Shown here piece by piece: positions 9,176-17,537 of a DNA stretch of 64,000 nt (positions within the stretch are counted from its first letter, which is position 1; each line of letters begins with the position of its first letter). Source of the stretch: Parasphingorhabdus sp. SCSIO 66989 (GTDB taxonomy: Bacteria; Pseudomonadota; Alphaproteobacteria; Sphingomonadales; Sphingomonadaceae); contig NZ_CP136594.1 in the NCBI RefSeq assembly GCF_032852305.1, positions 2,703,501 through 2,767,500 of the forward strand, written 5' to 3'. A model generated the notes under the pieces. That model was not told the origin of the DNA, did no database searches, and worked only from the letters and a program-made list of their open reading frames with translations. The position numbers and the translations under genes were made by a program.

Positions 9176-9221
9176 TTTATGAGCGTAACTTTCGTAACCT
9201 TCGTCAAGCTGGATTGACACT
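9176..9221 (-). repeat. dispersed 45-base repeat, copy B (second copy at 20455-20500)
   Basis: The complement reads AGTGTCAATCCAGCTTGACG and then AAGGTTACGAAAGTTACGC. It matches 20455-20500 at about 38 of 45 positions. A TTGTTGGAAATC box is also found near both copies but in opposite relative orientation. This copy sits 50 bases upstream of the desaturase gene. Confidence 0.6.
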
Positions 9222-9268
9222 GTCGTAGCGGAATTGCCGTGTGGGTTGGGGCGTGATATTGTTGAGAC

Positions 9269-10402
9269 ATGCCCGCCGTTAAAGCCGCTAACCCCCGACA
9301 GATTTTCGCCCCCGATCAGTGGCGCGCGCTGACCAGCGTGTCGCGCTGGCGCGGGCTGGCTTTGATTGCGCATGGCTGGGCCGTGGTGGCGCTGGTCGCT
9401 GGCGGGACGGCGTGGCTGTGGACCGCCGATTTTGCATGGAGCTGGCCGGTGGCGCTGGCGGTGACGCCATTGGCGCTGGCGCTGCTGGGCGGGCGGCAGT
9501 TGGGGCTGGCGATATTGATGCATGAGGCGGCGCATGGCCTGACGCACCCGAAGCGCAAGACCAACAATTTTGCTGGCGACTGGCTGGCGGGCGCGGCGAC
9601 GGGGGCGGACCTGCAAAGCTATCGCGCCTATCACCTCACCCATCACCGCTTTACCCAGCAGCCCGAGGACCCGGACCTGCCGCTGTCCGCGCCGTTTCCG
9701 GTCAGCCCGGAGTCGCTGAGACGCAAGATCATCCGCGATCTGACCGGGCAGACCTTTGTGAAGCAACGCGCGGCGCAATTTGGCTATGCGCTTAAGGGGC
9801 TAAAGGCCCTTTTGAAACGGCACCGGCCCGCCCCCCTCAACGCACAAAAACGCGATACCAGCGCCGGGACGGTATTTAACCGCAGTGAACGCACCGAGGC
9901 GGCGAAAGGCGATCATGCCAGCAGCAATGGCGTCTCGGCACCGGTCACCGATGACAGCGGTGCCATCGCAACGGCGAAGAGCACCGGGCGGTTTCTACTG
10001 GTGCAGGTTGTGCTGGTGTTACTGGCAATGCTGGTGCTGGGGCCTGTCACTGGCGGGATAGCCTATGGGCTATGGCTGGTGGCGCTGGCGACGACATTTC
10101 CGCTGTTCCTGCGCATCCGCAATATCGCCGAACATGCCTGCACCACCACCGGCAGCGCAGACCCGTTCAGCCATGCCCGCACCACCTATGCCGGGCCATT
10201 GGCACGGGCGACGGTGGCGCCCTATTGGGTGAATTATCATGCCGAGCATCATCTGTTTATGGGCGTGCCCTGCTATCGGCTGGCTGAGGCGCATCAGCAT
10301 TTGCTTAGCCAGGGGCATGGCGCAAAGATGACAATCGCTCCTGATTACAGGAGCGTCTTGCGGCAGGTGACGGGTGGCGAAGCGGCAGGAGTTGTGGCTT
10401 GA
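9269..10402 (+). CDS. membrane fatty acid desaturase family protein
   Basis: 377 residues with several hydrophobic segments and the three histidine clusters of membrane di-iron desaturases and hydroxylases: HEAAH (residue 85 onward), HLTHH (residue 122 onward) and HAEHH (residue 324 onward). These ligate the two irons that activate oxygen to act on a lipid or carotenoid acyl chain in the inner membrane. Between the second and third clusters lies a hydrophilic stretch of about 55 residues (about 188-243, ending SGAIATAKSTGR). It looks low in complexity and is unusual for the family; it separates two membrane-spanning pairs and is probably a cytoplasmic loop. The exact substrate cannot be told from sequence. 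The gene stands alone and ends five bases before a REP-like palindrome pair. Confidence 0.85.
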   Translation: MPAVKAANPRQIFAPDQWRALTSVSRWRGLALIAHGWAVVALVAGGTAWLWTADFAWSWPVALAVTPLALALLGGRQLGLAILMHEAAHGLTHPKRKTNNFAGDWLAGAATGADLQSYRAYHLTHHRFTQQPEDPDLPLSAPFPVSPESLRRKIIRDLTGQTFVKQRAAQFGYALKGLKALLKRHRPAPLNAQKRDTSAGTVFNRSERTEAAKGDHASSNGVSAPVTDDSGAIATAKSTGRFLLVQVVLVLLAMLVLGPVTGGIAYGLWLVALATTFPLFLRIRNIAEHACTTTGSADPFSHARTTYAGPLARATVAPYWVNYHAEHHLFMGVPCYRLAEAHQHLLSQGHGAKMTIAPDYRSVLRQVTGGEAAGVVA

Positions 10403-10406
10403 TTCC

Positions 10407-10540
10407 CCCCTCCTCCTTTAGGGGAGGGGCAGTGAGACTTAGGGCCGTAAGGCCCTTAGTCGCAGCGGGGTGGGGGTTCTCCACTTGAGCCGCGCCTTTG
10501 GAACGCCCCCACCCCAACCCCTCCCCTGAAGGGGAGGGGC
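10407..10540. repeat. REP-like palindrome pair, copy 1 (convergent gene ends)
   Basis: Two near-perfect hairpins, each with CCCCTCC...GGAGGGG arms (10407-10429 and 10518-10539), flank a core. The core contains AGTGAGACTTAGGGCCGTAA and GGCCCTTAGTCGCAGCGGGG. The same core and arms recur at 28227-28375, and the arms recur at 13421-13521. The element lies between the converging ends of the desaturase and asparaginase-like genes, so it probably also acts as a bidirectional terminator. Confidence 0.85.
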
Positions 10541-10549
10541 TTAGGTGTC

Positions 10550-11029
10550 TCAATCATTCACAAACCGCCCTGCGGCGCGGTCTTTATGGCTTACTCTGGG
10601 ATCAAAAATCTGGCCGTTCATCGCGACATACACTCCGGGCGGCAGCGCTTGCACCGCGGCAAAGGCAAAGCCGACATTGAAAGCCGCATCGCTGTTCTTG
10701 ATCCGCGCCGGTTGCAGCGATCCGGTCAGCACGATGGTCTTGTCGGTCAGGCCCGAAAGCGCCTTGCCGGTCTCAACCATGGTGTCGGTGCCGTGGGTGA
10801 TAAGGATATGCGGCGCATCCGACGCGGCGACCGCCTCGCAGATGGTGGCGCGGTCGGCATCGGTCAGTTCCAAACTGTCCTTGCGCATCAGCTGGGTAAC
10901 GCGATGCGGCGCGTGGACATTGTTTTCGGCCAGGATATCGGGCAGCGTCGTCTCGCCGACATGATATTCCGACAGCGCATCGAAATATACCTTGTCGATG
11001 GTGCCGCCAGTGGTGAAGACTTCGATCAT
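10550..11029 (-). CDS. short asparaginase-like protein (N-terminal domain only)
   Basis: 159 residues. It carries both signatures of the L-asparaginase N-terminal domain: the TTGGTID block near residue 6, with the nucleophile threonine, and ILITHGTDTMVETG near residue 75, with the Thr-Asp pair. The C-terminal domain of normal asparaginases (total about 330 residues) is absent, and the stop falls just before a REP-like element. Short asparaginase-domain proteins of this length are a recognised group in proteobacteria, so this may be complete rather than broken; its activity is uncertain. Its ATG directly abuts the TGA of the DUF3291 gene, making it the last gene of a three-gene operon with the lysyl-tRNA synthetase. 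Confidence 0.85.
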   Translation of the reverse strand: MIEVFTTGGTIDKVYFDALSEYHVGETTLPDILAENNVHAPHRVTQLMRKDSLELTDADRATICEAVAASDAPHILITHGTDTMVETGKALSGLTDKTIVLTGSLQPARIKNSDAAFNVGFAFAAVQALPPGVYVAMNGQIFDPRVSHKDRAAGRFVND

Positions 11030-11518
11030 TCAGGCACACTCATCCAGCACCGGCACAGCGGGCGTACCATCGGGGGCCGGGAAAGGCTGGCGGAAGGTGA
11101 AGGCCTCCGCCGTCGGACCATGTTCTTCCAACTGCGCAATCCGCGCCAAGCCTTCCTCGAGCGTCGGGATATGGCCAGCCGGCACCCACCACAGCGCCTG
11201 ATAGACTTTCATATGCTCCATCCATTCGCGTCGGCGGCGCATAAAGGCGAGGTGATCCGGGTTGCGATAGACAAAGGCGCCCAGCGCCTCGACATCGGTC
11301 CAGAGCGACATGTTGATCGCCAGGCGCGGATCGGTCTCGTCGGGGCTGAGGTCCACGGCATCATTGCCCTCGCCCACCAACCGCCAGACAAAGCCCGGCG
11401 CGGCCTCTGCCTGCGCATTAACCGGATCGAGCCCGTTCATAAAGTCCGCATTGGCAGGATCGTCTTTGGGTTTGGCAAAGCGGGCAATGTTGATCTGGGC
11501 CAGATGATAGCCGTTCAT
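11030..11518 (-). CDS. DUF3291 domain protein
   Basis: 162 residues. The N-terminal HLAQINIARFAKPKDDPANADFMNGLDPVNAQAEAAPGFVWRL pattern and the later MSLWTDVEALGAFVYRNPDH block match DUF3291, a family with a ferredoxin-like fold related to ABM-type monooxygenase domains. No function is established. The start overlaps the stop of the lysyl-tRNA synthetase gene by four bases (ATGA), and the stop abuts the start of the asparaginase-like gene, so all three are co-transcribed. The window gives no further clue to its role. Confidence 0.85.
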   Translation of the reverse strand: MNGYHLAQINIARFAKPKDDPANADFMNGLDPVNAQAEAAPGFVWRLVGEGNDAVDLSPDETDPRLAINMSLWTDVEALGAFVYRNPDHLAFMRRRREWMEHMKVYQALWWVPAGHIPTLEEGLARIAQLEEHGPTAEAFTFRQPFPAPDGTPAVPVLDECA

Positions 11519-13116
11519 GACAGCGCCTCCCGAATCAGCGTGCGCGTGTTCTCCACACCGTACAGCGCGATAAAGCTGCCCATGCGCGGACCCTGTTCGG
11601 AGCCGAGCAGCGTCTCGTACAGCGCCTTGAACCAGTCGCGCAGATTGGCAAAGCCATAGGCCTCATCCTTGCCGATGGTGTAGACGATGGTCTGGATATC
11701 CTCAGCCGGAGCATGATCGGGCAGGTCCGCGAGTTCCTTGTCCAGCCTCTCCAGCGCCGCGACCTCGCCGCCTTCGGGCTTACGCCGCTGCAATGTCGGC
11801 GCGATAAAGTCCCGGCTGTACGCCAGTGCATTGTCGATCAGGCCATCGAGATCAGGGTAACGCTCGGCGGTCGCATCGGGGGCATATTGGCGGAGGTATC
11901 CCCAGATCTGGTCCTTGGCGACATCGCCCATCACGCCAACCAGATTGAGCAACAGGCCGAACGTGACCGGGATGCTCTCCTCCGGCACCACGCCATTATG
12001 CACATGGTGCACCGGGTTGCCGAGGCGCTTGTCCTCGGCCTGATCATGCCAATTGGTGCGGAACTGGAAATACTCATCAACCGCGCGCGGGATAACACCG
12101 AGATGCAGTTGCTTGGCTGATTTCGGTTCGCGATAGATATAAAAGGCGAGGCTCTCCTCGCTGCCATAGCGCAGCCATTCCTCAATGCTGAGGCCATTGC
12201 CCTTGGACTTGGAGATTTTCTCGCCCTTGTCGTCGAGGAACATCTCATAGATCAGTCCTTCCGGCTTGCGCGCGCCGAGCACCTTGGCAATCTTGCCCGA
12301 CTGCACGCCGCTATCGGTGAGGTCCTTGCCATACATCTCATAATCGACGCCCAGCGCGGTCCAGCGCATCGCCCAGTCGACCTTCCATTGCAGCTTGGCG
12401 CCGCCGGAAAGGATGCTGTGCTCGACCGTCTCGCCCTGATCCTCGAAACGCACCAGTCCCGCCCCGGCATCGATCACCTCAACCGGCACCTGCAGCACAT
12501 GACCGGTCTTGGGGCTGATCGGCAGCACCGGCGAATAGGTCGCCTGCCGCTCTTTGCCGAGCGTCGGCAACATGATGTCCATAATTTGGCTGTAGCGTTG
12601 AAGGACCAGTTTCAGCGTCTCGTCAAACGCGCCCGACTGATATTGCTCGGTCGAGGACATGAACTCATAGTCAAAGCCATACTGATCAAGAAACTGGCGC
12701 AGCCGGGCATTGTTGTGATGCGCAAAGCTCTCATATTCGCCAAAGGGATCGGGCACCTGAGTCAGCGGCTTGTGCAGATGCTCGGCCAGCATATCCTGAT
12801 TGGGGACATTGCCCGGCACCTTGCGAAAGCCGTCCATATCATCGGAAAAGGCAATCAGCCGCGTCGATCCGCCGCCTGTCAGCGTCTCATAAGCGCGGCG
12901 AACCATGGTGGTGCGCAACACCTCGTTAAACGTGCCAATATGCGGCAGGCCCGACGGGCCATAGCCGGTCTCGAACAGCATCGGCGTACCGCCTGGTTTC
13001 GTCGTCGGCTTGCCCTTATCATCACGGAAACGTTTCAGCAGCTTGCGTGCCTCTTCAAACGGCCAGGCCTTTGAGGTCATTGCTGCTTCACGATAATCCA
13101 TCTTATCTGTTTCCAT
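11515..13116 (-). CDS. lysS: class I lysyl-tRNA synthetase
   Basis: About 533 residues. It charges tRNA-Lys with lysine. It is the class I (archaeal-type) enzyme used by many alphaproteobacteria in place of the class II LysS/LysU. The class I nucleotide-binding signatures are visible: PSGLPHIGTF (the HIGH motif) near residue 45-55 and KISKSKGNGL (the KMSKS motif) around residue 270-280. The start at 13116 (METDKMDYREAA) avoids overlap with the divergent helicase gene, which begins at 13147; a start at 13101 is also possible. A longer frame from 13155 would overlap the helicase start and is less likely. It heads the operon with DUF3291 and the asparaginase-like gene. No second lysyl-tRNA synthetase is in the window. 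Confidence 0.93.
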   Translation of the reverse strand: METDKMDYREAAMTSKAWPFEEARKLLKRFRDDKGKPTTKPGGTPMLFETGYGPSGLPHIGTFNEVLRTTMVRRAYETLTGGGSTRLIAFSDDMDGFRKVPGNVPNQDMLAEHLHKPLTQVPDPFGEYESFAHHNNARLRQFLDQYGFDYEFMSSTEQYQSGAFDETLKLVLQRYSQIMDIMLPTLGKERQATYSPVLPISPKTGHVLQVPVEVIDAGAGLVRFEDQGETVEHSILSGGAKLQWKVDWAMRWTALGVDYEMYGKDLTDSGVQSGKIAKVLGARKPEGLIYEMFLDDKGEKISKSKGNGLSIEEWLRYGSEESLAFYIYREPKSAKQLHLGVIPRAVDEYFQFRTNWHDQAEDKRLGNPVHHVHNGVVPEESIPVTFGLLLNLVGVMGDVAKDQIWGYLRQYAPDATAERYPDLDGLIDNALAYSRDFIAPTLQRRKPEGGEVAALERLDKELADLPDHAPAEDIQTIVYTIGKDEAYGFANLRDWFKALYETLLGSEQGPRMGSFIALYGVENTRTLIREALS

Positions 13117-13146
13117 TTCGTTCTGGTTCGGGTTAGGACTCGGTCC

Positions 13147-15960
13147 ATGGCCCATCCCCTAGCCTTTCCTGCCATTCATGCAAGCCATAGCGGCATCTGG
13201 CTGCGCGATAATCAGGGCGAGACCCGGCGGCTTGGGCGCGGCGAGGCGGTGGCGCTGGCGGCGGATACGCCGGTGATCCTGCTCAACGCGCCGCTGATCG
13301 GCCAGCGGATAGGCTATGCGGATATCTCCGGGCTGGACCTGCTTGAGCTGTTCGCTTTTGTCCATCCGGCACGGTTTATGGTGCCGACGCCTGCAGGCTT
13401 GGCGCGGGCTCTATCTCTTTCCCCTCCCCTTGAGGGGAGGGGATCAAGGGGTGGGGGCGTTCCGCAAGCGCAGCGCCAAGACGATAACCCCCACCCCAAC
13501 CCCTCCCCTGAAGGGGAGGGGCTAATATCCGACCCCGATGTCCCCGCCTTTCTCCACGCCGCCGCCGAGACGCTCCTTGCCACCTTAGAGTCCCCCGATT
13601 GGCCCGAACGCGAGGGTGCCTGGGATGTCGCGCACGCGCTGCACCGCCAACGTTGGGCATGGTCGGGCGAGGTCATCCGTCGTCTGCCCAAACCCGAGCG
13701 CGCGGAGAAATGGCTGTTCTCGCGCCTGTCCGAATGGGAAGAGGAAGCGCCCCGCCCCGCCCCTGGCGCCGTCACTCTGGATGAAGAGATGGTGATTGAC
13801 CAGCTCGACGCACTGACCGGCCAAGGCGCCGAGAAACGCGAGGGACAGGTCGCCTATGCAAAATCAGCAGCGCGCGTATTCAGCCCGCGCGAGCGCCGCG
13901 ATGCACCCAATATGCTGCTCGCCGAGGCGGGTACTGGCATCGGCAAGACTCTGGGCTATCTCGCCCCCGCCTCACTCTGGGCCGCCGAAGCAGACGGCGC
14001 GGTCTGGGTATCGACCTATACCAAGGCGCTGCAGCGGCAATTGCGGCAGGAAACGCAGCGCATCTATCCCGATGCAAAAGTGTTGAAACACAAGGTGGTG
14101 GTGCGCAAGGGGCGCGAAAACTATCTCTGCCTGCTCAATCTGGAGGATGCGCTGCAAGGCGGGTTTAGCGGACGTCCGGCGATCTTTGCCCAGCTGGTGG
14201 CGCGCTGGGCCGCCTATACCCGCGATGGCGATATGATTGGCGGCGATATGCCCGGCTGGCTGCCGACATTGTTTCGCCGCAAGGGCACAACTGCACTGAC
14301 CGACCGGCGCGGCGAGTGCATCTATGCCGGCTGCGCGCATTATCGCAAATGCTTTATCGAAAAGGCCAGCCGCGCCAGTAGCCAAGCCGATATCGTCATC
14401 GCCAACCATGCGCTGGTGATGGTCAATGCGGTGCGCGGGCGCGAGGAGCAGAGCCATGCCAGCCGCATCATATTTGATGAGGGACATCATCTGTTCGACG
14501 CTGCAGACAGCATGTTCTCTGCGGCGCTGACCGGACAGGAGGCGATAGAGATTCGCCGCTGGGTGATTGGCCCTGAAGGCAATTCCCGTGGACGAAGGCG
14601 GGGCCTTGCCGCGCGACTGGCGGATGTTGCCAGCTATGATGCAGAAGGCGGCGCAGCAATTGAGGCGGCACGTATGGCGGCTAGCCTGCTCCCGGGTGAA
14701 GGCTGGTTGCAACGGCTGATTGAAGGCGTGCCGCAAGGGGAGATTGAGGCACTGTTCGCCGCCATTCGTGCGCTGGTCTATGCCCGCGACGAGAGTGGTT
14801 CCCAAGATGCAGGTTATGGCCTTGAAACCGAATGTGCCGAGCTGAGCGGCGAATTGCTCGAAGCTGCCGCCAAGGCCGCCAGCGCGATTGATCGGCTGCT
14901 CAAGCCGCTAATCACATTGGGTAAACGGCTGGAAGCACTGCTGGTCGATGGCCCGGACTGGATGGACGGCCCCGCCCGCGCCCGCATTGAAGGCGCATTG
15001 GGCAGCTTGGGCTGGCGCACAGACAGTCTGACGGCTTGGCTCTCCATGCTCTCGGCGCTCGGGGGTCCGGCGGATAGTGATTTTATCGATTGGCTCGCTG
15101 TCGACCGCTTTGAGGGGCGCGAATATGATATCGGCTTGCACCGTCGTTGGATCGACCCGACCCGGCCGCTGGCCAAAACAGTGCTGGAACCTGCCCATGG
15201 CGTAATGGTGACCTCAGCAACGCTCAAAAGTGGCGATGACTGGCCGCAGGCGATTGCGCGCACCGGCGCGGCGCATCTGCCGGGCGAGACGATGCAATTC
15301 TCGGCCAAAAGCCCATTTGATTATGGCCGGCAGGCGGAAATCCTGATCGTCACCGATATCAAGCGCGGCGACATATCAGCGCTGGCCAATGGCTATGCCC
15401 GGCTGGTCGAGGCATCACAGGGCGGCGCGCTCGGCCTGTTTACCGCGATCCGACGGCTGCGTGCGGTGCATGGCCGTATTGCCGACCGGCTGGCCGAACA
15501 TGGACTGCCGCTCTACGCCCAGCATGTCGATCCGATTGATACCGGCACCTTGGTCGATATTTTCCGCGATGATCCGCGCGCGACCTTACTCGGCACCGAT
15601 GCACTGCGCGATGGTGTCGATGTTCCCGGCCATTCGCTGCGGCTGGTGGTGATGGAAGGTGTACCCTGGCCCAAGCCGAGCATTGTGCACAAGGCGCGCA
15701 AACTCTCCAATGGCGGCAGCGCCTATGATGACCAGATTATCAAGGCGCGACTGGCTCAGGCCTTTGGTCGGCTGATCCGTAGCAAACAGGACCATGGCCA
15801 TTTCGTGGTTTTGTCCGCCGCATTCCCTTCGCGTCTGCTGAGCGCTTTTCCAGAGGGCACCACCGTCCGAAGAGTAACGCTTGCAGAGGCGGTGCTGGCG
15901 GTTCAAAGTCAGAAATACGAATCGTCCCATCAGCCCCAACAGGACCAGAGAATTTCATGA
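13147..15960 (+). CDS. DinG/XPD-type ATP-dependent DNA helicase with an in-frame REP insertion
   Basis: 937 residues. Superfamily 2 motifs in order: Walker A AEAGTGIGKT (259-268), the four Fe-S cysteines C328, C391, C396 and C402 (YLCLL, then GECIYAGCAHYRKC), the Walker B DEGHH at 444, and the C-terminal motifs VDVPGHSLRLVVMEGVPWPKP and QAFGRLIRS (motif VI). This is the layout of DinG and XPD, 5'-3' helicases that unwind damaged or structured DNA and R-loops. The N-terminal 250 residues are a sphingomonad-type extension. Residues about 92-126 (Pro/Gly/Glu-rich, with LEGRGSRGGG and NPSPEGEG) are encoded by a REP-like palindrome pair. The frame stays open, so the protein should still be made. 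The stop overlaps the next start (ATGA). Confidence 0.9.
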   Translation: MAHPLAFPAIHASHSGIWLRDNQGETRRLGRGEAVALAADTPVILLNAPLIGQRIGYADISGLDLLELFAFVHPARFMVPTPAGLARALSLSPPLEGRGSRGGGVPQAQRQDDNPHPNPSPEGEGLISDPDVPAFLHAAAETLLATLESPDWPEREGAWDVAHALHRQRWAWSGEVIRRLPKPERAEKWLFSRLSEWEEEAPRPAPGAVTLDEEMVIDQLDALTGQGAEKREGQVAYAKSAARVFSPRERRDAPNMLLAEAGTGIGKTLGYLAPASLWAAEADGAVWVSTYTKALQRQLRQETQRIYPDAKVLKHKVVVRKGRENYLCLLNLEDALQGGFSGRPAIFAQLVARWAAYTRDGDMIGGDMPGWLPTLFRRKGTTALTDRRGECIYAGCAHYRKCFIEKASRASSQADIVIANHALVMVNAVRGREEQSHASRIIFDEGHHLFDAADSMFSAALTGQEAIEIRRWVIGPEGNSRGRRRGLAARLADVASYDAEGGAAIEAARMAASLLPGEGWLQRLIEGVPQGEIEALFAAIRALVYARDESGSQDAGYGLETECAELSGELLEAAAKAASAIDRLLKPLITLGKRLEALLVDGPDWMDGPARARIEGALGSLGWRTDSLTAWLSMLSALGGPADSDFIDWLAVDRFEGREYDIGLHRRWIDPTRPLAKTVLEPAHGVMVTSATLKSGDDWPQAIARTGAAHLPGETMQFSAKSPFDYGRQAEILIVTDIKRGDISALANGYARLVEASQGGALGLFTAIRRLRAVHGRIADRLAEHGLPLYAQHVDPIDTGTLVDIFRDDPRATLLGTDALRDGVDVPGHSLRLVVMEGVPWPKPSIVHKARKLSNGGSAYDDQIIKARLAQAFGRLIRSKQDHGHFVVLSAAFPSRLLSAFPEGTTVRRVTLAEAVLAVQSQKYESSHQPQQDQRIS
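13421..13521. repeat. REP-like palindrome pair, copy 2, inside the helicase coding sequence
   Basis: Two hairpins with CCCCTCCCC...GGGGAGGGG arms (13421-13442 and 13500-13521) are separated by about 57 bases that begin and end with GGGGTGGGGGC and CCCCCACCCC. The arms match copies 1 and 3, but the AGTGAGACTTAGGG core is missing. The length and frame leave the helicase reading frame open, adding about 34 residues. Confidence 0.85.
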
Positions 15961-16502
15961 AAACATTGGCGATTCTTCGACATGCCAAGTCCGACTGGTC
16001 CGATGGCCGCAGTCGCGATTTTGACCGACCGCTCAATGCCCGTGGTATCAAGGGCGCGGGGTTGATGGGCGACTATATCAAGAGCAACCATCTGCAATTT
16101 GATGCAGTCGTCGCGTCACCGGCAGCGCGGGTGGTGGCAACACTGGAGCAGATTGAAACCCGGCTTGGCATAAAGCTCGGCACCCAATGGGATCGACGCA
16201 TCTATCTCGCTTCATCGGCAACGCTGCTCGAGCTTCTGCGCGAGCAAAGCGATACAAAATCGGTGGTGATGATCGCCGGGCACAATCCGGGGCTGGAGGA
16301 CCTTATCCTCGAAATGGTCCCCGATGATGGCACCAGCCCGATGCGTGATCATGTCGAGGAGAAATTCCCGACCGGGGCGCTGGCGATATTGAAGATAGAC
16401 ATTGCCAGCTGGAAGGATTTGGGCAGTGCCCATGCCAAGCTGGAATTGCTGGTCAGGCCGCGGGATATTGACCCCGATCTCGGTCCGGAAGTGCGGCATT
16501 AG
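15957..16502 (+). CDS. SixA-like histidine phosphatase
   Basis: 181 residues. The phosphohistidine signature LRHAKSDWSDG at residues 7-17 (RHA where the branch-1 family has RHG) and the later MIAGHNPGLEDL block, with the second catalytic His, identify the SixA branch of the histidine phosphatase superfamily. SixA enzymes remove phosphate from phosphohistidine in signalling proteins; the substrate here is unknown. The ATG overlaps the helicase stop by four bases, indicating translational coupling. Downstream lies a palindromic repeat and then the convergent merR-type gene. Confidence 0.88.
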   Translation: MKTLAILRHAKSDWSDGRSRDFDRPLNARGIKGAGLMGDYIKSNHLQFDAVVASPAARVVATLEQIETRLGIKLGTQWDRRIYLASSATLLELLREQSDTKSVVMIAGHNPGLEDLILEMVPDDGTSPMRDHVEEKFPTGALAILKIDIASWKDLGSAHAKLELLVRPRDIDPDLGPEVRH

Positions 16503-16538
16503 GCGGACAACCCGCTATGGGATGTGACGAAAATCAAA

Positions 16539-16625
16539 ACCGTTAGGGCCGAGCTTGTCGAAGCCCGCTTCTCAGCATAGCACCATGTCGAGAGACCCCC
16601 TTCGACAGGCTCAGGGCTGACGGTC
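16539..16625. repeat. dispersed palindromic repeat at convergent gene ends
   Basis: Inverted arms at 16539-16563 (GAGCTTGTCGAAG at the inner side) and 16600-16624 (CTTCGACAGGCTCAGG). The complement of the right arm matches the left arm at all but a few positions. The CTTCGACAGGCTCAGG type of palindrome is familiar from many environmental proteobacteria. It lies between the converging sixA-like and merR genes and can serve as a terminator on both strands. Confidence 0.75.
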
Positions 16626-16658
16626 TGTATTGTTAGTTTCGGCGGACCTTTAAACGAT

Positions 16659-17060
16659 TCAACGCGCCGCTTCAAGCGCCTCGACCAGTTCGCTGCGTAT
16701 CGCGCGCAGTTCAATCAGCATCGATTCTGATACTGAGCTTTGCTCAGAAAATGGCAGCAAGGGCTCCGGTGATTGCGATACTGGCTCGGTAGGCGAAGCC
16801 GATATATCTGCTCCCTGCCCTTCCGGTTGCTTCAAAGCCTTTTGCGCCCCCTTGATGGTGTAGCCTTCTTCATTGAGCAGCCGATTGATACGCCGTAGCA
16901 ACGCCATATCCTCGCTGCGATAATAGCGTCGGCCACCGGCGCGCTTAAGCGGATTGAGTGTGGAAAACTGTTCTTCCCAATAGCGCAATATATGGGGTTT
17001 GACTGAAAGCGCCTCGGAAACTTCACCTATCGTCCGCAGGGCATCCTCTGATTTTTCCAT
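16659..17060 (-). CDS. MerR-family transcriptional regulator
   Basis: 133 residues. The MerR winged HTH spans about residues 8-80: TIGEVSEALSVKPHILRYWE, then GGRRYYRSEDMALLRRINRLLNEEGYTIKGAQKAL. The C-terminal part is short and acidic and lacks metal-binding cysteines, so it is not a metal sensor. It is the last gene of the rpmF-plsX-fabH-ihfA block, 58 bases after ihfA, a position where alphaproteobacteria commonly carry a MerR gene. It may respond to membrane lipid or growth state, but no effector is visible. Confidence 0.9.
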   Translation of the reverse strand: MEKSEDALRTIGEVSEALSVKPHILRYWEEQFSTLNPLKRAGGRRYYRSEDMALLRRINRLLNEEGYTIKGAQKALKQPEGQGADISASPTEPVSQSPEPLLPFSEQSSVSESMLIELRAIRSELVEALEAAR

Positions 17061-17118
17061 GCTTTTCTGCCAATCTTGAGGGACTTACCCTCACTAGACT
17101 GGGATTCTGCCAGAGAAG

Positions 17119-17418
17119 TCAGTCGCCTGCAACTATGCGCTGTTTCATCAGCTGGCTGGCACGGAATGTCAGAACCCGGCGCGGCGTGATCGGTACCTCG
17201 ACACCGGTCTTGGGATTACGACCGACACGCTCGCCCTTATCGCGCAGCAAGAAGGTACCAAAGCCGGAGATTTTGACATGCTCGCCATCAATCAAGGCAT
17301 CGCAAATATGGTCGATGATCGACTCCACCATCTGCGCCGAGTCCGCTCGCGAGAGGCCGACCTGCCGGTTGATCGTGTCTGCCAGATCGGCGCGGGTCAA
17401 GGTACCTACAGAACGCAT
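17119..17418 (-). CDS. ihfA: integration host factor, alpha subunit
   Basis: 99 residues, the normal length. The HU/IHF fold is clear: [32 protein letters not shown] (helices), [25 protein letters not shown] (beta-arm, with the RNPKTG tip that inserts into the DNA minor groove) and the C-terminal [16 protein letters not shown]. With IhfB it bends DNA sharply at promoters, origins and recombination sites. It lies 119 bases after fabH and 58 bases before the MerR gene. Confidence 0.95.
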   Translation of the reverse strand: MRSVGTLTRADLADTINRQVGLSRADSAQMVESIIDHICDALIDGEHVKISGFGTFLLRDKGERVGRNPKTGVEVPITPRRVLTFRASQLMKQRIVAGD

Positions 17419-17537
17419 AAGCCAACTCCCTATTGTGTAACTGAATGCAACCCCTGATTTTTTGAACCAACATAAAACTGCATTGTTCCAGCCTATGCCA
17501 CAATCCAGCCTGTAAAAACAGGGGGTTGCGTGAATAA

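Noticed and set aside
10586-11659. 357-residue plus-strand frame across the asparaginase-like and DUF3291 genes
   Set aside because: Crosses three well-supported minus-strand genes and has no domain of its own.
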